NCBI GenBank assembly: GCA_022457155.1
Contig: JAJGOT010000947.1
Coordinates: 1 to 64,000 of the forward strand
DNA: 64,000 nucleotides
Direction: 5' to 3'
From: Cladopsammia gracilis
Taxonomy: Eukaryota; Cnidaria; Anthozoa; Scleractinia; Dendrophylliidae
Positions within the stretch are counted from its first letter, which is position 1; every line of letters begins with the position of its first letter. The position numbers and the translations under genes were made by a program. Below the pieces are notes generated by a model, which searched no databases, had not been told where the DNA came from, and saw only the letters and a list, made by a program, of their open reading frames with translations. Positions 38,601 through 44,064 of the stretch are shown here, one piece after another.

Positions 38601-41600
38601 TTGCGACGACATTTAACGCGATTTTGCAAAATAGTAATCTTAGAAAAATTACTGTTTTGCGAAACTCCTCCTTTTGAAGAATTCAGCCGCGTTAAAAATA
38701 TACGTAATGGCTGCCGATGTCACTAAAATATAAACCTGAATAGCCTGTAATACGTTTCCTATTCCGCTCTTTACTGCTAGATCTTTCTCTAGCGATGGAA
38801 GAAGCTATTTCGCAAAATAGTAATTTTTGTAAAAGTACTATTTTGCGAAATGTCTCCTTGTGACGAATTCAGTCGCATGAAAAATATAATGGCTGCCTAT
38901 GTCGTTAAAATATAAACCTAAATAGCCTGTAACACGTTCCCTATTCCGCTCTTTACTGTTAGACCTTTCTCTGGCGATGGAACAACCCCGGCATTTCGCA
39001 AAATAGTAATTTCTGTAAAATTACTATTTTACAAAATTCTGCGCTGTTTTCCTTTCACGTAAATATATGGGTTCTCAATTCGATCAAGAACTTTATCATT
39101 TCCTGTCACATTGTGCGTTTAAAAGAACTACTTGATGATATTACAACTTCATTTCGCAAAATAGTAATTCTTGTAAGATTACTATTTTGAGAAATTCTGC
39201 GTTATGTGTGGTTCCTGTCGGGTTAAAATTCGTGTTTCGTTTGAACAAACATTTTTCTCATACAAAACTCCTCTCTCTTCCAGTCACACTTAGCAATTTT
39301 TAAAAACTCTCGAGTGACATTCTAGCTCATTTCGTAGCCCGCGTAGCTGGCGGTTTTGTTGGCGCGCGCGATGCTGAATCGCCGCTCGCCGCTCGCCGCT
39401 CGCCGCTCGCGAAATGTCTAACAGTAAAGAGCGGAGTAGGGAACGTGTTACAGGCTATTTAGGTTTATATTTCAGCGACATAGGCAGCCATTATATTTTT
39501 AATGTGACTGAATTCGTCACAAGGAGACATTTCGCAAAATTGTACTTTTACAAAAATTACTATTTTGTGAAATGGGTTGTTCCATCGCTAGAGAAAGTTC
39601 TAGCTAATCATAAGAAAATGACCGATCATTTTCTTATGATTATGATTATGTCGATCCTAAGGCTTGGTTCCCGCCACTAGCGACATAACGATCATAACCA
39701 TAATCATAATCATAATCATTATCACAACGTTGTTATGATCTAGTTGAGACACATAAGTACAAGCCGTCGACTTTAAATTTGACGCTCATCAAAGTTGGAC
39801 GCCATCTTGGAATAGCATGAACTGCAAATTACTGGAACTAGGACGTTCATTGGCCAAAATACAATAAATGAACATATGTCATTATGACTACGACTATGAG
39901 CGCTAGATTTTACGTTCCCACTACGACATAAGCATAATCACAGCCATAGTCATAATCATAAGAGAATGCCCGATCATTTTCTTATGATTATGATTATGTC
40001 GATCCTAAGCGTCTTTATGATTATTTTTTTTAGCGTTCCCACTACGACATAAGCGACATAACGCCCCTTGTGATTATGATTATGATTATGATTATGATTA
40101 TGATCGTTATGTCGCTAGTGGGAACCAAGCCTAAAGAGCGGAATAGGAAACGTACTAGTAGTTTCTTATAGAAAGTGAATTGCTGCGAAGGTGAGATTAA
40201 GAAAGCTCCCTGGCCTTTTGTATTTCAGAACACTTGAACCCTGTGGCCTCAGCTCAATATTCTGAAGCATCGGAAAAATAGTGTAATTCATGTGGTTTAG
40301 CTTGCTTCTGGTAGCAGTAACCAGTTTGAGACAATGTACTATCAGTGTCGGTTGTTTTCAGTCGACCAAATGTACAGATTGTCACTTTCTTTAGTTTTAT
40401 ACGATCGCACTGGATCGTTTGGCACACTGACCTCTCAGTTGTTGGGCGTAGAGCCCTCTTAGTTGCTGGCCAAAAAGGCCGATAAGTTAGATTGTTGTGA
40501 TTAGTGTCATTACTTGTAGTTGCTCACTGCTTCACTACACGATCGCAAGATGCAGTTTTGCTGGCTTTTACTCGGAACAAGTTCCTTATTTTTCGACGAC
40601 AAGAAGTACAGAGTTTCCCGACAGTTTGTTTAAAAGTTCTGATAACTATTAGCCAAATATTTTTGGCCATATCTTAAGCGGTTGCGATATTTTTTCACTA
40701 ACTAAATCAGTTTGTATTGTGGAATCCATCATGGCGGCAAGGCCGTTCTCTCCAAACCCGTTCCAGGCCATTCTGAAAGCATCAGGAATGCACGAAATCG
40801 AGGCATTTTGTACGACAAAGTTCTGTCGATCGTGACAAACATAATTTTTTTGCCTCAGGACTTTGGTATGGGTCTGGTATCCAGCAATCATGTGTTCGTG
40901 ACATTATCATGTCCTTTCGAAATAGTCTGCTGCGAAGCACAGCAATTACAGGCTATTCAGGTTTATATTTTAGTGACATCGGCAGCCATTACGTATATTT
41001 TTAACGCGGCTGAATTCTTCAAAAGGAGGAGTTTCGCAAAATAGTAATTTTTCTAAGATTACTATTTTGCGAAATCGCGCTAAATGTCGTCGCAACGGAA
41101 ACTAATAGCGGCCATCTCTCTTTTGTATAGGTAATCATACGGTTTCGAGTTCAATTTGGCATTAATTCGCACGAGTGAGTTTTTCGGAAAGCTTAAATTG
41201 CACGAGCCGCTTCGGCGAGTGCAATTTGGGCTTTTGGAAAAACTCACAATGAATGAGAAAACCGTATGATTACTTATTAATAATTATACATGAAAAAAAT
41301 TTGCATCCATTTTTTTTGGAATTTTTTCTTTGCAAAAAAATGTTTTTTGGAATTTTTTTTTTTTTTTTGCACATTTTTTTTTTTGCAAAACATTTTTTTG
41401 TAATTTGCACTGGTGTTACACTTTTTGCACTGGTGTTACACTTGAACTGCACTGCTCTTAGCAAATCAGAATTGAGTAATTTTTTCATGTATATTATTAA
41501 TCAAGTTATAAAGACATCATGCATTTGCAATCATTTGGTATAACGAGTTTCTCCTCGACAGGAACCACATAAAGCAGAATTTCGCAAAATAATGATCTTA

Positions 41601-42289
41601 CAAGAATTACTATTTTGCGAAATGAGTTGCAATATAATCAAGCAGTTCTTTTAAACGCTTAATGTGACAGGAAATGATAAAGTTTTGGATAAGAAAGATT
41701 TTTTGCTTGAACTGAGAACCCAAATACTTATGTGAAAGGAAAACAGCGCAGAATTTAGCAAAATAGTAATTTTACAAAAATTACCATTTTGCGCAATGGG
41801 TTATTCCATCGCCAGAGAAAGATCTAACAGTAAAGAGCGGAGTGAAAACGTGTTACAGGCTATTTAGGTTTATATTGTAGTGACATAGGCAGCCTTTATA
41901 TTTTAATGCGACTGAATTCGTCACAAGGAGAAGTTTCGCCAAATCGTAATTTTTGTACTGATTACTATTTTGCGAAATCGCGTTAAATGTCTTCGCAACG
42001 GACACTAATAGCGGCTATCTCTCTTTTATCAAGTTATAAAGACATTTATGCCCAGTGTCATGCATTTTCAATCATTTGGTATAATTTCGTTTCGTTTCGT
42101 CTCGTTTTGAAAAGTAGAATAAGCCAAAATTTAAACATGATCGAGTACTATATAACTGAACTACAACAAATGAAACTCGATGGTTAGATGCCGCCTATCA
42201 GTATATCTCACCAGCCACTGAGCCTCCAAAGCATCCAGACGCTTCTTTTTCCTCGCCCTTTCGCGATCTTTTTCTTCTTCTTCGTTGTA
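10613..42289 (-). CDS. VPS13D: VPS13D-like bridge-like lipid-transfer protein, N-terminal part (nine exons, partial)
   Basis: Nine minus-strand exons, in transcript order 42212-42289, 37586-37681, 35850-35966, 28287-28412, 26621-26671, 25843-26084, 14200-14371, 13193-13288 and 10613-10808, join in frame with GT-AG borders to give about 350 residues that follow the order of the VPS13 N-terminal chorein region. The wording is closer to VPS13D than to VPS13A/C: TIVENLQ before [15 protein letters not shown] before DLPF, HHYILEP, PLRSR, REWW, and a final Gly/Trp-rich [14 protein letters not shown] stretch. VPS13 proteins move bulk lipid between membranes at organelle contacts; VPS13D acts in mitochondrial and peroxisomal biology (family knowledge). 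Both ends are missing. The first exons should lie right of 42289, possibly beyond the Polinton and the window. Downstream exons left of 10613 were not found. Introns are packed with transposons but splice sites look intact. Confidence 0.85.
10976..11189. mobile_element. piggyBac-type MITE with TTAA target duplication
   Basis: A 206-bp element (10980-11185) starts CCCTTTCACTCCCA and ends in the near inverted complement TGGGATTGAAAGGG. It is bracketed by TTAA at 10976-10979 and 11186-11189. TTAA duplications with CCC/GGG ends are diagnostic of piggyBac elements. There is no coding capacity, so it is non-autonomous. The 5'-truncated RTE LINE begins directly after it. Confidence 0.85.
11190..12920 (+). 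mobile_element. 5'-truncated RTE-type LINE
   Basis: A 555-codon open frame (11221-12888) covers the reverse transcriptase and C-terminal region of an RTE-clade non-LTR retrotransposon. The endonuclease domain is absent, as expected from 5' truncation during target-primed reverse transcription. The 3' end is the short tetranucleotide repeat (TAAG)n at about 12901-12915, a typical RTE tail. Confidence 0.85.
11221..12888 (+). CDS. RTE LINE reverse transcriptase (open, N-terminally truncated)
   Basis: Motifs in order: the [13 protein letters not shown] pre-RT block (about 11440), [18 protein letters not shown] (palm entry; R-E-I replaces the usual R-P/G-I), [26 protein letters not shown] (motif A, catalytic Asp), [12 protein letters not shown] (motif B) and [11 protein letters not shown] (FADD catalytic box, near 12118-12141). 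After RT come the conserved tail [11 protein letters not shown] and [15 protein letters not shown]. The protein copies its own RNA at a nicked target. The frame has no stops over 555 codons, so this copy is young, but lack of the apurinic endonuclease makes it inactive alone. Confidence 0.9.
   Translation: MQQTEKPVRDKSGKQLTTTEEQLARWAEHFREMLNQPTPESPPDILPAEEDLDINCGKPSRTEIKKAIMTLKNWKAAGPDQIPAEAIKADLETVTNMLYNLSAKIWEREEIPVEWKEGILIKLPKKGDLRDCSNYREIMLLSVPSKVLNRILLDRMKEAVDPKLRDQQAGFRQNRSCADQIASLRIIVEQSLEWNSPLYINFIDYEKAFDSVDRETLWKLMRHYGVPETFVSLIRCTYEGMTCKVAHAGQLSESFEVRTGVRQGCLLSPFLFLLVIDWIMRTTTTGRNNGIEWTQLDDLDFADDLALLSHNHSQMQDKTTRLATTSAGTGLKINKGKTELMRINTNVQAPVTFGREPIREVESFVYLGSVVDRQGGTDRDVASRIGKARAAFIMLKNIWASKNISQTTKIRLFNSNVKSVLLYGSETWRKTKAATQKIQTFVNTCLRRIYNIRWPEKIRNEDLWERAGQESVDKQILRRKWGWIGHTLRKPTTSTTRQALLWNPQGKRKRGRPRNSWRRDTEAELRKMGTTWKEAEKTARNRVRWRIVVDGLCSS
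13193..13288 (-). CDS. VPS13D: VPS13D-like exon with [10 protein letters not shown]
   Basis: 32 codons, phase 0. [16 protein letters not shown] resembles the Glu-rich helix that precedes the Gly/Trp loop of VPS13D. Acceptor ACACAG, donor GTAAGA. Confidence 0.8.
13688..14126. mobile_element. MITE, coral-abundant family (GGTTTTCAATTGAGTG termini), copy 1
   Basis: Left end GGCTTTCAATTGAATG and right end CACTCAATTGAAAACC are inverted repeats, followed inward by AACCAAAG-type words on both sides. The same family recurs at 25515-25799. It ends 73 bp from the VPS13D exon 14200-14371. Confidence 0.75.
14200..14371 (-). CDS. VPS13D: VPS13D-like exon with AREWW
   Basis: 172 nt; [13 protein letters not shown] and the helical [18 protein letters not shown] segment match the WW-containing helical block of VPS13 proteins. 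The acceptor is a T-run followed by TAG; an (AAT)n microsatellite starts immediately upstream in the intron. Donor GTAACT. Confidence 0.9.
14372..14455. repeat. (AAT)n / (ATT)n microsatellite, palindromic
   Basis: An A-run and (AAT)n switch to (TTA)n, giving a self-complementary AT hairpin. A further (ATT)n run occurs at 14598-14652. The array starts right at the splice acceptor of the neighbouring VPS13D exon. Confidence 0.9.
15023..15209 (-). repeat. BEL/Pao 3' LTR
   Basis: 187 bp. It matches 24844-25049 apart from small indels; the other copy has extra bases near GAGACCATATTACTG and in the G-run. The GGTAC duplication is adjacent on its left. Confidence 0.88.
15397..16430 (-). pseudogene. 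BEL/Pao integrase (rve) and C-terminal DUF5641-like region
   Basis: The open frame gives [17 protein letters not shown], the first catalytic Asp in VSVDYAGPL, the second in IWSDNASCF, and the Glu in [12 protein letters not shown], forming the D,D,E triad of retroviral-type integrases. The C-terminal part ([18 protein letters not shown], then [10 protein letters not shown] and PLGLITG) is the DUF5641 domain of BEL/Pao elements. The catalytic residues survive even though the upstream frame is broken. Confidence 0.88.
16432..16560. repeat. ~65-bp tandem duplication inside BEL integrase
   Basis: The word GAGCTCTGCGTGCTCCGAC and the following ~45 bp (TATGGTAAAGCTCTT, GAGATCCAAGAGTGAGTTTGG) occur twice in tandem. 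The duplication joins two frames so that the zinc-binding region and the integrase core no longer read through. Confidence 0.85.
16466..18851 (-). pseudogene. pol: BEL/Pao reverse transcriptase, RNase H and integrase zinc-binding region
   Basis: The RT begins in the 18462-18851 frame ([35 protein letters not shown]). A broken stretch (18275-18461) carries the [11 protein letters not shown] block. The long 16466-18274 frame then carries the catalytic FYVDDG box, RNase H-like [13 protein letters not shown] and DSTIVLYWI, and the zinc-binding HERLCHAG. The break at ~18275-18460 and the duplication at 16432-16560 inactivate it. Confidence 0.85.
18873..19860 (-). pseudogene. BEL/Pao zinc knuckles and aspartyl protease (DUF1758-like)
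   Basis: Three cysteine-rich segments ([33 protein letters not shown] and [13 protein letters not shown]) are followed by a retropepsin-like region with [16 protein letters not shown]. The usual catalytic D-S/T-G is altered to D-P-T, so protease activity is doubtful. The first ~25 codons of the open frame belong to the inserted DNA, not to the element. Confidence 0.8.
21020..22180 (+). pseudogene. Decayed Tx1/L1-like LINE reverse transcriptase fragment
   Basis: Fragments in three frames keep L1/Tx1-type RT blocks: [14 protein letters not shown] (21168-21218), KNW-P (21360), [28 protein letters not shown] (21490-21580), [21 protein letters not shown] (21651-21715) and degraded downstream words. 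Many stops and frameshifts. The catalytic YADD region is disrupted near 21795. Confidence 0.75.
22380..22700. repeat. Degenerate CCCTAT-CTAGAC word repeat
   Basis: Irregular copies of ACCCTAT(N)CTAGACCAAA/ACTAAA recur about eight times. A C19 tract follows at 22747-22765. Confidence 0.7.
23401..24787 (-). pseudogene. gag: BEL/Pao gag (coiled coil plus DUF1759-type capsid domain)
   Basis: The first Met at 24787 ([16 protein letters not shown]) starts a frame broken by a few stops and shifts. The 24036-24518 part is a charged coiled coil. The 23401-24035 part carries the gag_pre/DUF1759-like block ([17 protein letters not shown], then [31 protein letters not shown]), which forms the capsid of BEL/Pao particles. 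An in-frame TAA (24036-24038) splits the two halves, and the 3' end is cut by the secondary insertion after KKPPR. Confidence 0.85.
24844..25049 (-). repeat. BEL/Pao 5' LTR
   Basis: 206 bp, upstream LTR in element sense. Gag starts 57 bp inside it (ATG at 24787). The intervening leader should hold the primer-binding site, which I could not assign to a tRNA. Confidence 0.88.
25055..25514. other. VPS13D intron sequence with no feature
   Basis: AT-rich sequence flanking the BEL element. Nothing supported was found. Confidence 0.4.
25515..25799. mobile_element. MITE, coral-abundant family, copy 2
   Basis: Left end GGTTTCACTTGGGTGTCA and right end TGACACTCAATTGGAAACC are inverted repeats, with AACCAAAG words inside. 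Internal similarity to 13688-14126 includes AACAGATGCAGA, ATGAACCAATCAG and ACTTCTGA-TGATAAAG. It ends 44 bp from VPS13D exon 25843-26084. Confidence 0.75.
25843..26084 (-). CDS. VPS13D: VPS13D-like exon with HHYILEP
   Basis: 242 nt, starting KHHYILEP and containing PLRSR, the beta-strand pair [14 protein letters not shown], the helix [14 protein letters not shown] and the LKWRPK motif. It ends in phase 2 and completes an Asn codon with the first base of the next exon. Acceptor TCAACAG, donor GTGAGC. Confidence 0.9.
26621..26671 (-). CDS. VPS13D: VPS13D-like small exon
   Basis: 17 codons, phase 0 ([17 protein letters not shown]), between the DLPF exon and the HHYILEP exon, in the position of the VPS13D segment that links these blocks. 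Acceptor TTTCAG, donor GTAAGT. Confidence 0.7.
27320..28239. repeat. ~0.9-kb polypurine (GGAA)n/(GGGA)n tract
   Basis: Over ~900 bp the + strand is almost entirely purine, built of GGAA and GGGA units with rare interruptions. The long ORFs on both strands here are artefacts of the repeat. The minus strand (VPS13D sense) is polypyrimidine and starts 48 nt after a splice donor. Such tracts can form intramolecular triplexes (H-DNA). Confidence 0.97.
28287..28412 (-). CDS. VPS13D: VPS13D-like exon with IYWDSD
   Basis: 42 codons, phase 0, containing [15 protein letters not shown] and CDLPFRDLE. In VPS13D the equivalent stretch is a tyrosine-tryptophan-aspartate segment followed by a DLP motif. 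The donor GTGAGG is only about 48 nt upstream of a ~0.9-kb polypyrimidine tract (on this strand), which might affect splicing. Confidence 0.9.
28766..29337. mobile_element. PIF/Harbinger-like relic with terminal inverted repeats
   Basis: The left end GGTCCGTTTAAACGGTTTC plus AACATTTG and the right end CAAATGTTGAAACCGTTTAAACGGGCC are inverted repeats of about 27 bp. No transposase is present, but a small ORF resembling the DNA-binding accessory protein of Harbinger elements is retained. A 3-bp target duplication could not be confirmed. Confidence 0.65.
28919..29128 (+). CDS. MADF/Myb-like DNA-binding ORF in Harbinger relic
   Basis: 70 codons starting [19 protein letters not shown], with a basic N terminus followed by [31 protein letters not shown], which fits the start of a MADF domain (helix, then L-W-D-x(5)-Y-x-D/N-K). 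PIF/Harbinger elements encode such a protein beside the transposase and it helps bring transposase to the ends (family knowledge). The domain is cut after its second helix, so this is a remnant. Confidence 0.55.
   Translation, partial: EDGSQMESNPKLSGTKRKLEREKGGRASKVSRKWSTEEINDLIDEFEKRLCLWDVFNRDYHDKTRREQA
29692..30235 (+). pseudogene. LINE apurinic-like endonuclease remnant
   Basis: The open frame keeps [19 protein letters not shown], the catalytic Glu in [30 protein letters not shown] and [13 protein letters not shown], matching the EN domain of Tx1/L1 clades, which nicks the target. The frame fails after residue 181; the C-terminal SDH-type catalytic block is only traceable in shifted frames beyond 30236. 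Confidence 0.8.
31241..32270. mobile_element. ~1-kb insertion inside LINE RT
   Basis: RT coding breaks after ITLL (about 31238) and resumes at LLNIDYKI (about 32272). The inserted DNA begins CTTGGGCGGAGAGCCCAAG; a CGCCCAAGTATA word near its right end (32246-32258) is inverted relative to ACTTGGGCG at the left, and TTATTA/TTGTTA at the borders might be a target duplication. No ORF of note. It contains an 18-bp perfect palindrome (31590-31630). Confidence 0.55.
31590..31630. repeat. Perfect 18-bp inverted repeat with 5-base loop
   Basis: CGATTTTATATAAGTGAC, loop AAATC, then the exact complement. It could extrude as a hairpin. Confidence 0.9.
33180..35400 (+). pseudogene. LINE C-terminal region with CCHC-type finger
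   Basis: Frames 33165-33368, 34693-35037 and 35041-35400 read the usual Tx1/L1 tail: [49 protein letters not shown] and a finger [17 protein letters not shown]. The finger is thought to bind nucleic acid. It is separated by stops and by the TTAA-flanked insertion. Confidence 0.75.
33558..34589. mobile_element. TTAA-flanked (piggyBac-like) non-autonomous element inside the LINE
   Basis: LINE sequence is interrupted at a TTAA (33558-33561) and resumes after a second TTAA (34586-34589). The 1024-bp insert begins CCCATTGACGGCC and ends GGGCGTCAATGGA, a 13-bp inverted repeat with mismatches. No transposase is visible. An ORF at 33934-34428 has no recognisable domain. A GCCGTGCCGGCC simple repeat lies at the left end. 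Confidence 0.75.
35850..35966 (-). CDS. VPS13D: VPS13D-like exon with SDVHFRYED signature
   Basis: 39 codons, phase 0. It contains the conserved VPS13 signature (I-S-D-V-H-x-R-Y-E-D) followed by PFAFGITI and a NENW end. Acceptor TTTCAG, donor GTGAGT. It lies just 5' (in transcript sense) of a large intron filled by a Tx1/L1-like LINE. Confidence 0.9.
36025..37005. mobile_element. Inverted-repeat DNA element with ~120-bp TIRs
   Basis: The left arm (GGCCCGCGGCTATTTAATGG..., continuing through AAGCGTTAACC and GGCGATAAAGGAGTCTTC to about 36160) is matched in inverted form by 36870-37005. A second inner inverted pair lies at 36680-36736 and 36837-36888 (CGTCTTCCATTTTCT / AGAAAATGGAAGACG). No transposase ORF. 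Non-autonomous foldback-type element in a VPS13D intron. Confidence 0.75.
37216..37520 (+). mobile_element. tRNA-derived SINE
   Basis: The head resembles a tRNA: box A-like TAGTCTAGTGGTTAGCACG and box B-like GTGGGTTAAGCC, about 35 bp apart. It is followed by a body with the words CTTTACTCCACACTGTCTCT, CACCCAGGTGTATAAATGGG, GATGGACTAGCATCCCATCC and ACAGAAACCGGGTTAAGCTC, a composition I associate with widespread invertebrate SINE cores. Transcription would be by RNA polymerase III from the internal boxes. Confidence 0.7.
37586..37681 (-). CDS. VPS13D: VPS13D-like exon ending TIVENLQ
   Basis: 32 codons, phase 0. It ends in TTIVENLQ, which runs directly into the [12 protein letters not shown] start of the next exon, the hallmark VPS13 segment. 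Acceptor AACAG, donor GTAAAA. Confidence 0.85.
37782..37946. mobile_element. ~155-bp MITE with GGCCCACCTTCA termini
   Basis: AGGCCCACCTTCATCCAAAA at the left and TTTTGGGTGAAGGTGGGCCCT at the right are near-perfect inverted repeats. TTTAA-like sequence flanks both sides and may be the target duplication. Confidence 0.75.
37950..42122. mobile_element. Foldback element with kilobase inverted arms made of palindromic repeats
   Basis: The arms (about 37950-39250 and 40930-42122) are inverted copies; outer ends read ATTCTACTTTGCGAAACG and CGTTTTGAAAAGTAGAAT. Each arm alternates a ~40-bp palindrome (CGCAAAATAGTAAT core) with spacers of 110-150 bp. Palindromes lie near 38090, 38271, 38448, 38621, 38808, 38992, 39150, 39528, 41031, 41579, 41753 and 41933. 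The centre holds a nested MITE and a small ORF of unknown origin. No transposase was recognised. The architecture resembles FB/Galileo-type foldback elements (inference). Confidence 0.75.
39598..40134. mobile_element. Nested MITE with CATAAT-repeat arms
   Basis: AGGCTTGGTTCCC...CACTAGCGACATAACGATCATAA at 39660 is inverted at 40085-40134. Inner parts are (CATAAT)n/(ATTATG)n runs plus two palindromes of AATCATAAGAAAATGA (39598-39641 and near 39955-39990). Inserted within the foldback element. Confidence 0.7.
42212..42289 (-). CDS. VPS13D: VPS13D-like exon (charged linker after chorein start)
   Basis: 26 codons, phase 0 at both ends, read [18 protein letters not shown] then LDALEAQWL. This matches the basic/acidic helix that follows the first chorein strands in VPS13 proteins. 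The acceptor TTTTAG abuts 42290 and the donor GTGAGA lies at 42211. Confidence 0.75.
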
Positions 42290-43636
42290 CTAAAAGTCAG
42301 AGTTAAAATACGGGGGCTGTATAAGGAAGATGTTATGGCAGGAAAAATACATTAACATGTACATGTACTCAACAAGAAAGCAAGCTTGCTGGGAAATACA
42401 TGTAGATCTAAACGCTTCCCATTTAATGACTCTACATGTATAGACTCAGCTTAAAGTGATTCTCCATCATTGGAATAATGAGTAATTGCAGTTGAGCCAC
42501 ATTGCAGATCATTGTTTTTTTATGTGGATTTGGGAGGGAATTAATTCAGATGAAAAGGGTATGAAATTAATTTAGGGATGCAGAAAAGTAGAAAGCAGGA
42601 ATTACTGGTTGTTTGATGCCCAACAAAGCAGAAAGTGGGAGAATGAATATTTTACAACAATTTTTTGCGATGAAAAAAAGCTAGGGGAGATTCCTAATTT
42701 AAAAAAGAAGGTGATGAAACTGGAAGCTGGGTGTCAAACAGTATGGGGGGGGAGGTTTCCAGAAAATAGGAAAAATGTAACCAAATAATAAAAATCGCTA
42801 AACTAGGAAACACATGAATCTTTTGAAATAACAAGTTGGACTGTTTAATACTCTGTAGGATGTTCTATGATAATGAAGGATAGAGTGAACATTGTACATG
42901 GACATGTATGTACTTCACTGTACTACTGTAGATTAAGAGAAATGTGATTTGAAATAGTGATATTAATAGTTTAAATTCAGTCAATTATACAGGTAGTCAC
43001 TGGGTGTTTCATCACTCTCGATAAATGTAATTTTTCCTTTTTGTTTTATTTTAATTGCTGCCGGCAGGCAGTCTACTAATCGTGTATAATCGAGAATTTT
43101 GACGTCTTTCTGTCCTTCTGTCCTTCTGTCTGTCTCGGTTTTCCGAAAGTAACAATGAATTTCCAGATTGTTTGAGAAGCAATCGAGAGCGGAAGAAGAT
43201 CTACTACGAAACCGTCGGCAGTCTCGGGAGAGCCTTGGCATCCAATCAAAACAAAGTGATGACAAGCCGACTCGAGCATGTATAATAGATGCACGACTGA
43301 GTTTATGTTTCGACGCCATTTTCGACTGCAGGTTTTTACGCTTTTTCTGTTATCCATTCGACTTGGTCATGTCTAAAAGTACTCAGAAAATCAGCTGAAC
43401 ATGGACAAAGGTTCTTCTCAGGGCCAACGTAGTTGCTGGGTCTCTGTGGAACAAGACGCTGTGGGACCGTTGTAGTAGGCATATTGGAAAATACGTCTTG
43501 GGAATCTGCATACACGTTAGTTCACGATTTGATGATAGGGAGTATTGGAATAGTGTGAGCACGCTAACAAAGAATCGCGTTAACCTTCTAATAAAACAAG
43601 AAGACACAGCACACTTTGCGTGCGAGAGGTAAAAAT
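42290..43636. other. Probable VPS13D intron, no gene supported
   Basis: AT-rich sequence. No exon that could extend VPS13D upstream was recognised. Small ORFs around 42981-43398 overlap on both strands and have no domain. Confidence 0.4.
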
Positions 43637-43734
43637 CGGGTCGGTACAAAACGTGGACCCCCCATTCTGGACCCCCCCCCCCCTTTGGACCCCATCTGGA
43701 CCCCCATCTGGACCCCAGATGGAACCCCTTCTGG
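43637..43734. repeat. TCTGGACCCC minisatellite, left of the Polinton
   Basis: About eight imperfect copies of a ~10-14-bp unit (TCTGGACCCC(CCA)) preceded by GGGTCGGTACAAAACGTGGA. The array is broken by the Polinton at 43734/43735 and continues briefly at 58766-58783. An inverted version occurs at 60244-60395. Confidence 0.85.
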
Positions 43735-44033
43735 AGTAGTATAGGGAGTGGGTGATCCCGCCCCGCCCAAAATAAGGCCCCAAAGGCCCGAATTACCGCC
43801 CCACAGGACTCATTGCATTCGCCCTGTGGGGCGGTAATTCGGGCCTTTGGGGCCTTATTTTGGGCGGGGCCGGATCCACCCACTCCCTATACTACATAGA
43901 GATACATTTATACGACCCCACTTAATGATGTTTTCATCATAAGCCTTTGCATTACGACCCCTCCTCAAATAAGGGTTAGATTGCATGATTTAACGCCTCG
44001 TGTGTGAACTGAGGGTCGGTGTTGCCAATTGAA
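43735..44033 (+). repeat. Polinton left terminal inverted repeat
   Basis: ~265 bp are virtually identical to the complement of the right TIR, then ~35 bp of weaker match continue to CAATTGAA, just before the polymerase start. The first 160 bp form a palindrome (separate entry). Confidence 0.95.
43736..43895. repeat. ~160-bp terminal palindrome (left)
   Basis: Arms of 72-73 bp (43736-43807 and 43823-43895) are complementary apart from a short mismatch/indel around GATCCCG/CCGGATCC, with a 15-base loop ACTCATTGCATTCGC. Arms contain the GC-rich blocks GCCCCGCCC and GGCGGTAATTCGGGCC. It can fold as a long hairpin or cruciform. The same structure, in the orientation expected for an inverted repeat, is at 58605-58764. 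Confidence 0.95.
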
Positions 44034-44049
44034 GAAATGTAAAGCCCTT

Positions 44050-44064
44050 TGTATATACACCTCC
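44050..44064 (+). promoter_or_regulatory. GTATATACAC motif upstream of PolB
   Basis: GTATATACAC (44051-44060) ends 4 nt before ATG 44065; the right-end cassette has the matching GTATACAC before ATG 58441. Both lie just inside the TIRs. Confidence 0.6.

Noticed and set aside
38090..39200. Regularly spaced 40-bp repeats resembling a CRISPR array
   Set aside because: The repeats are full palindromes with long, repeated (not unique) spacers inside a eukaryotic foldback transposon, and no cas genes are present.
43383..43883. Minus-strand ORFs over the minisatellite and Polinton TIR
   Set aside because: They read through TCTGGACCCC repeats and the palindrome, and have no conserved domain.
44029..44064. 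Upstream TTG start for PolB (and TTG start at 58471 for the zinc-finger gene)
   Set aside because: These lie inside the TIR and before the TATATA-like motif; the first ATGs (44065 and 58441) fit the pattern of the other genes.
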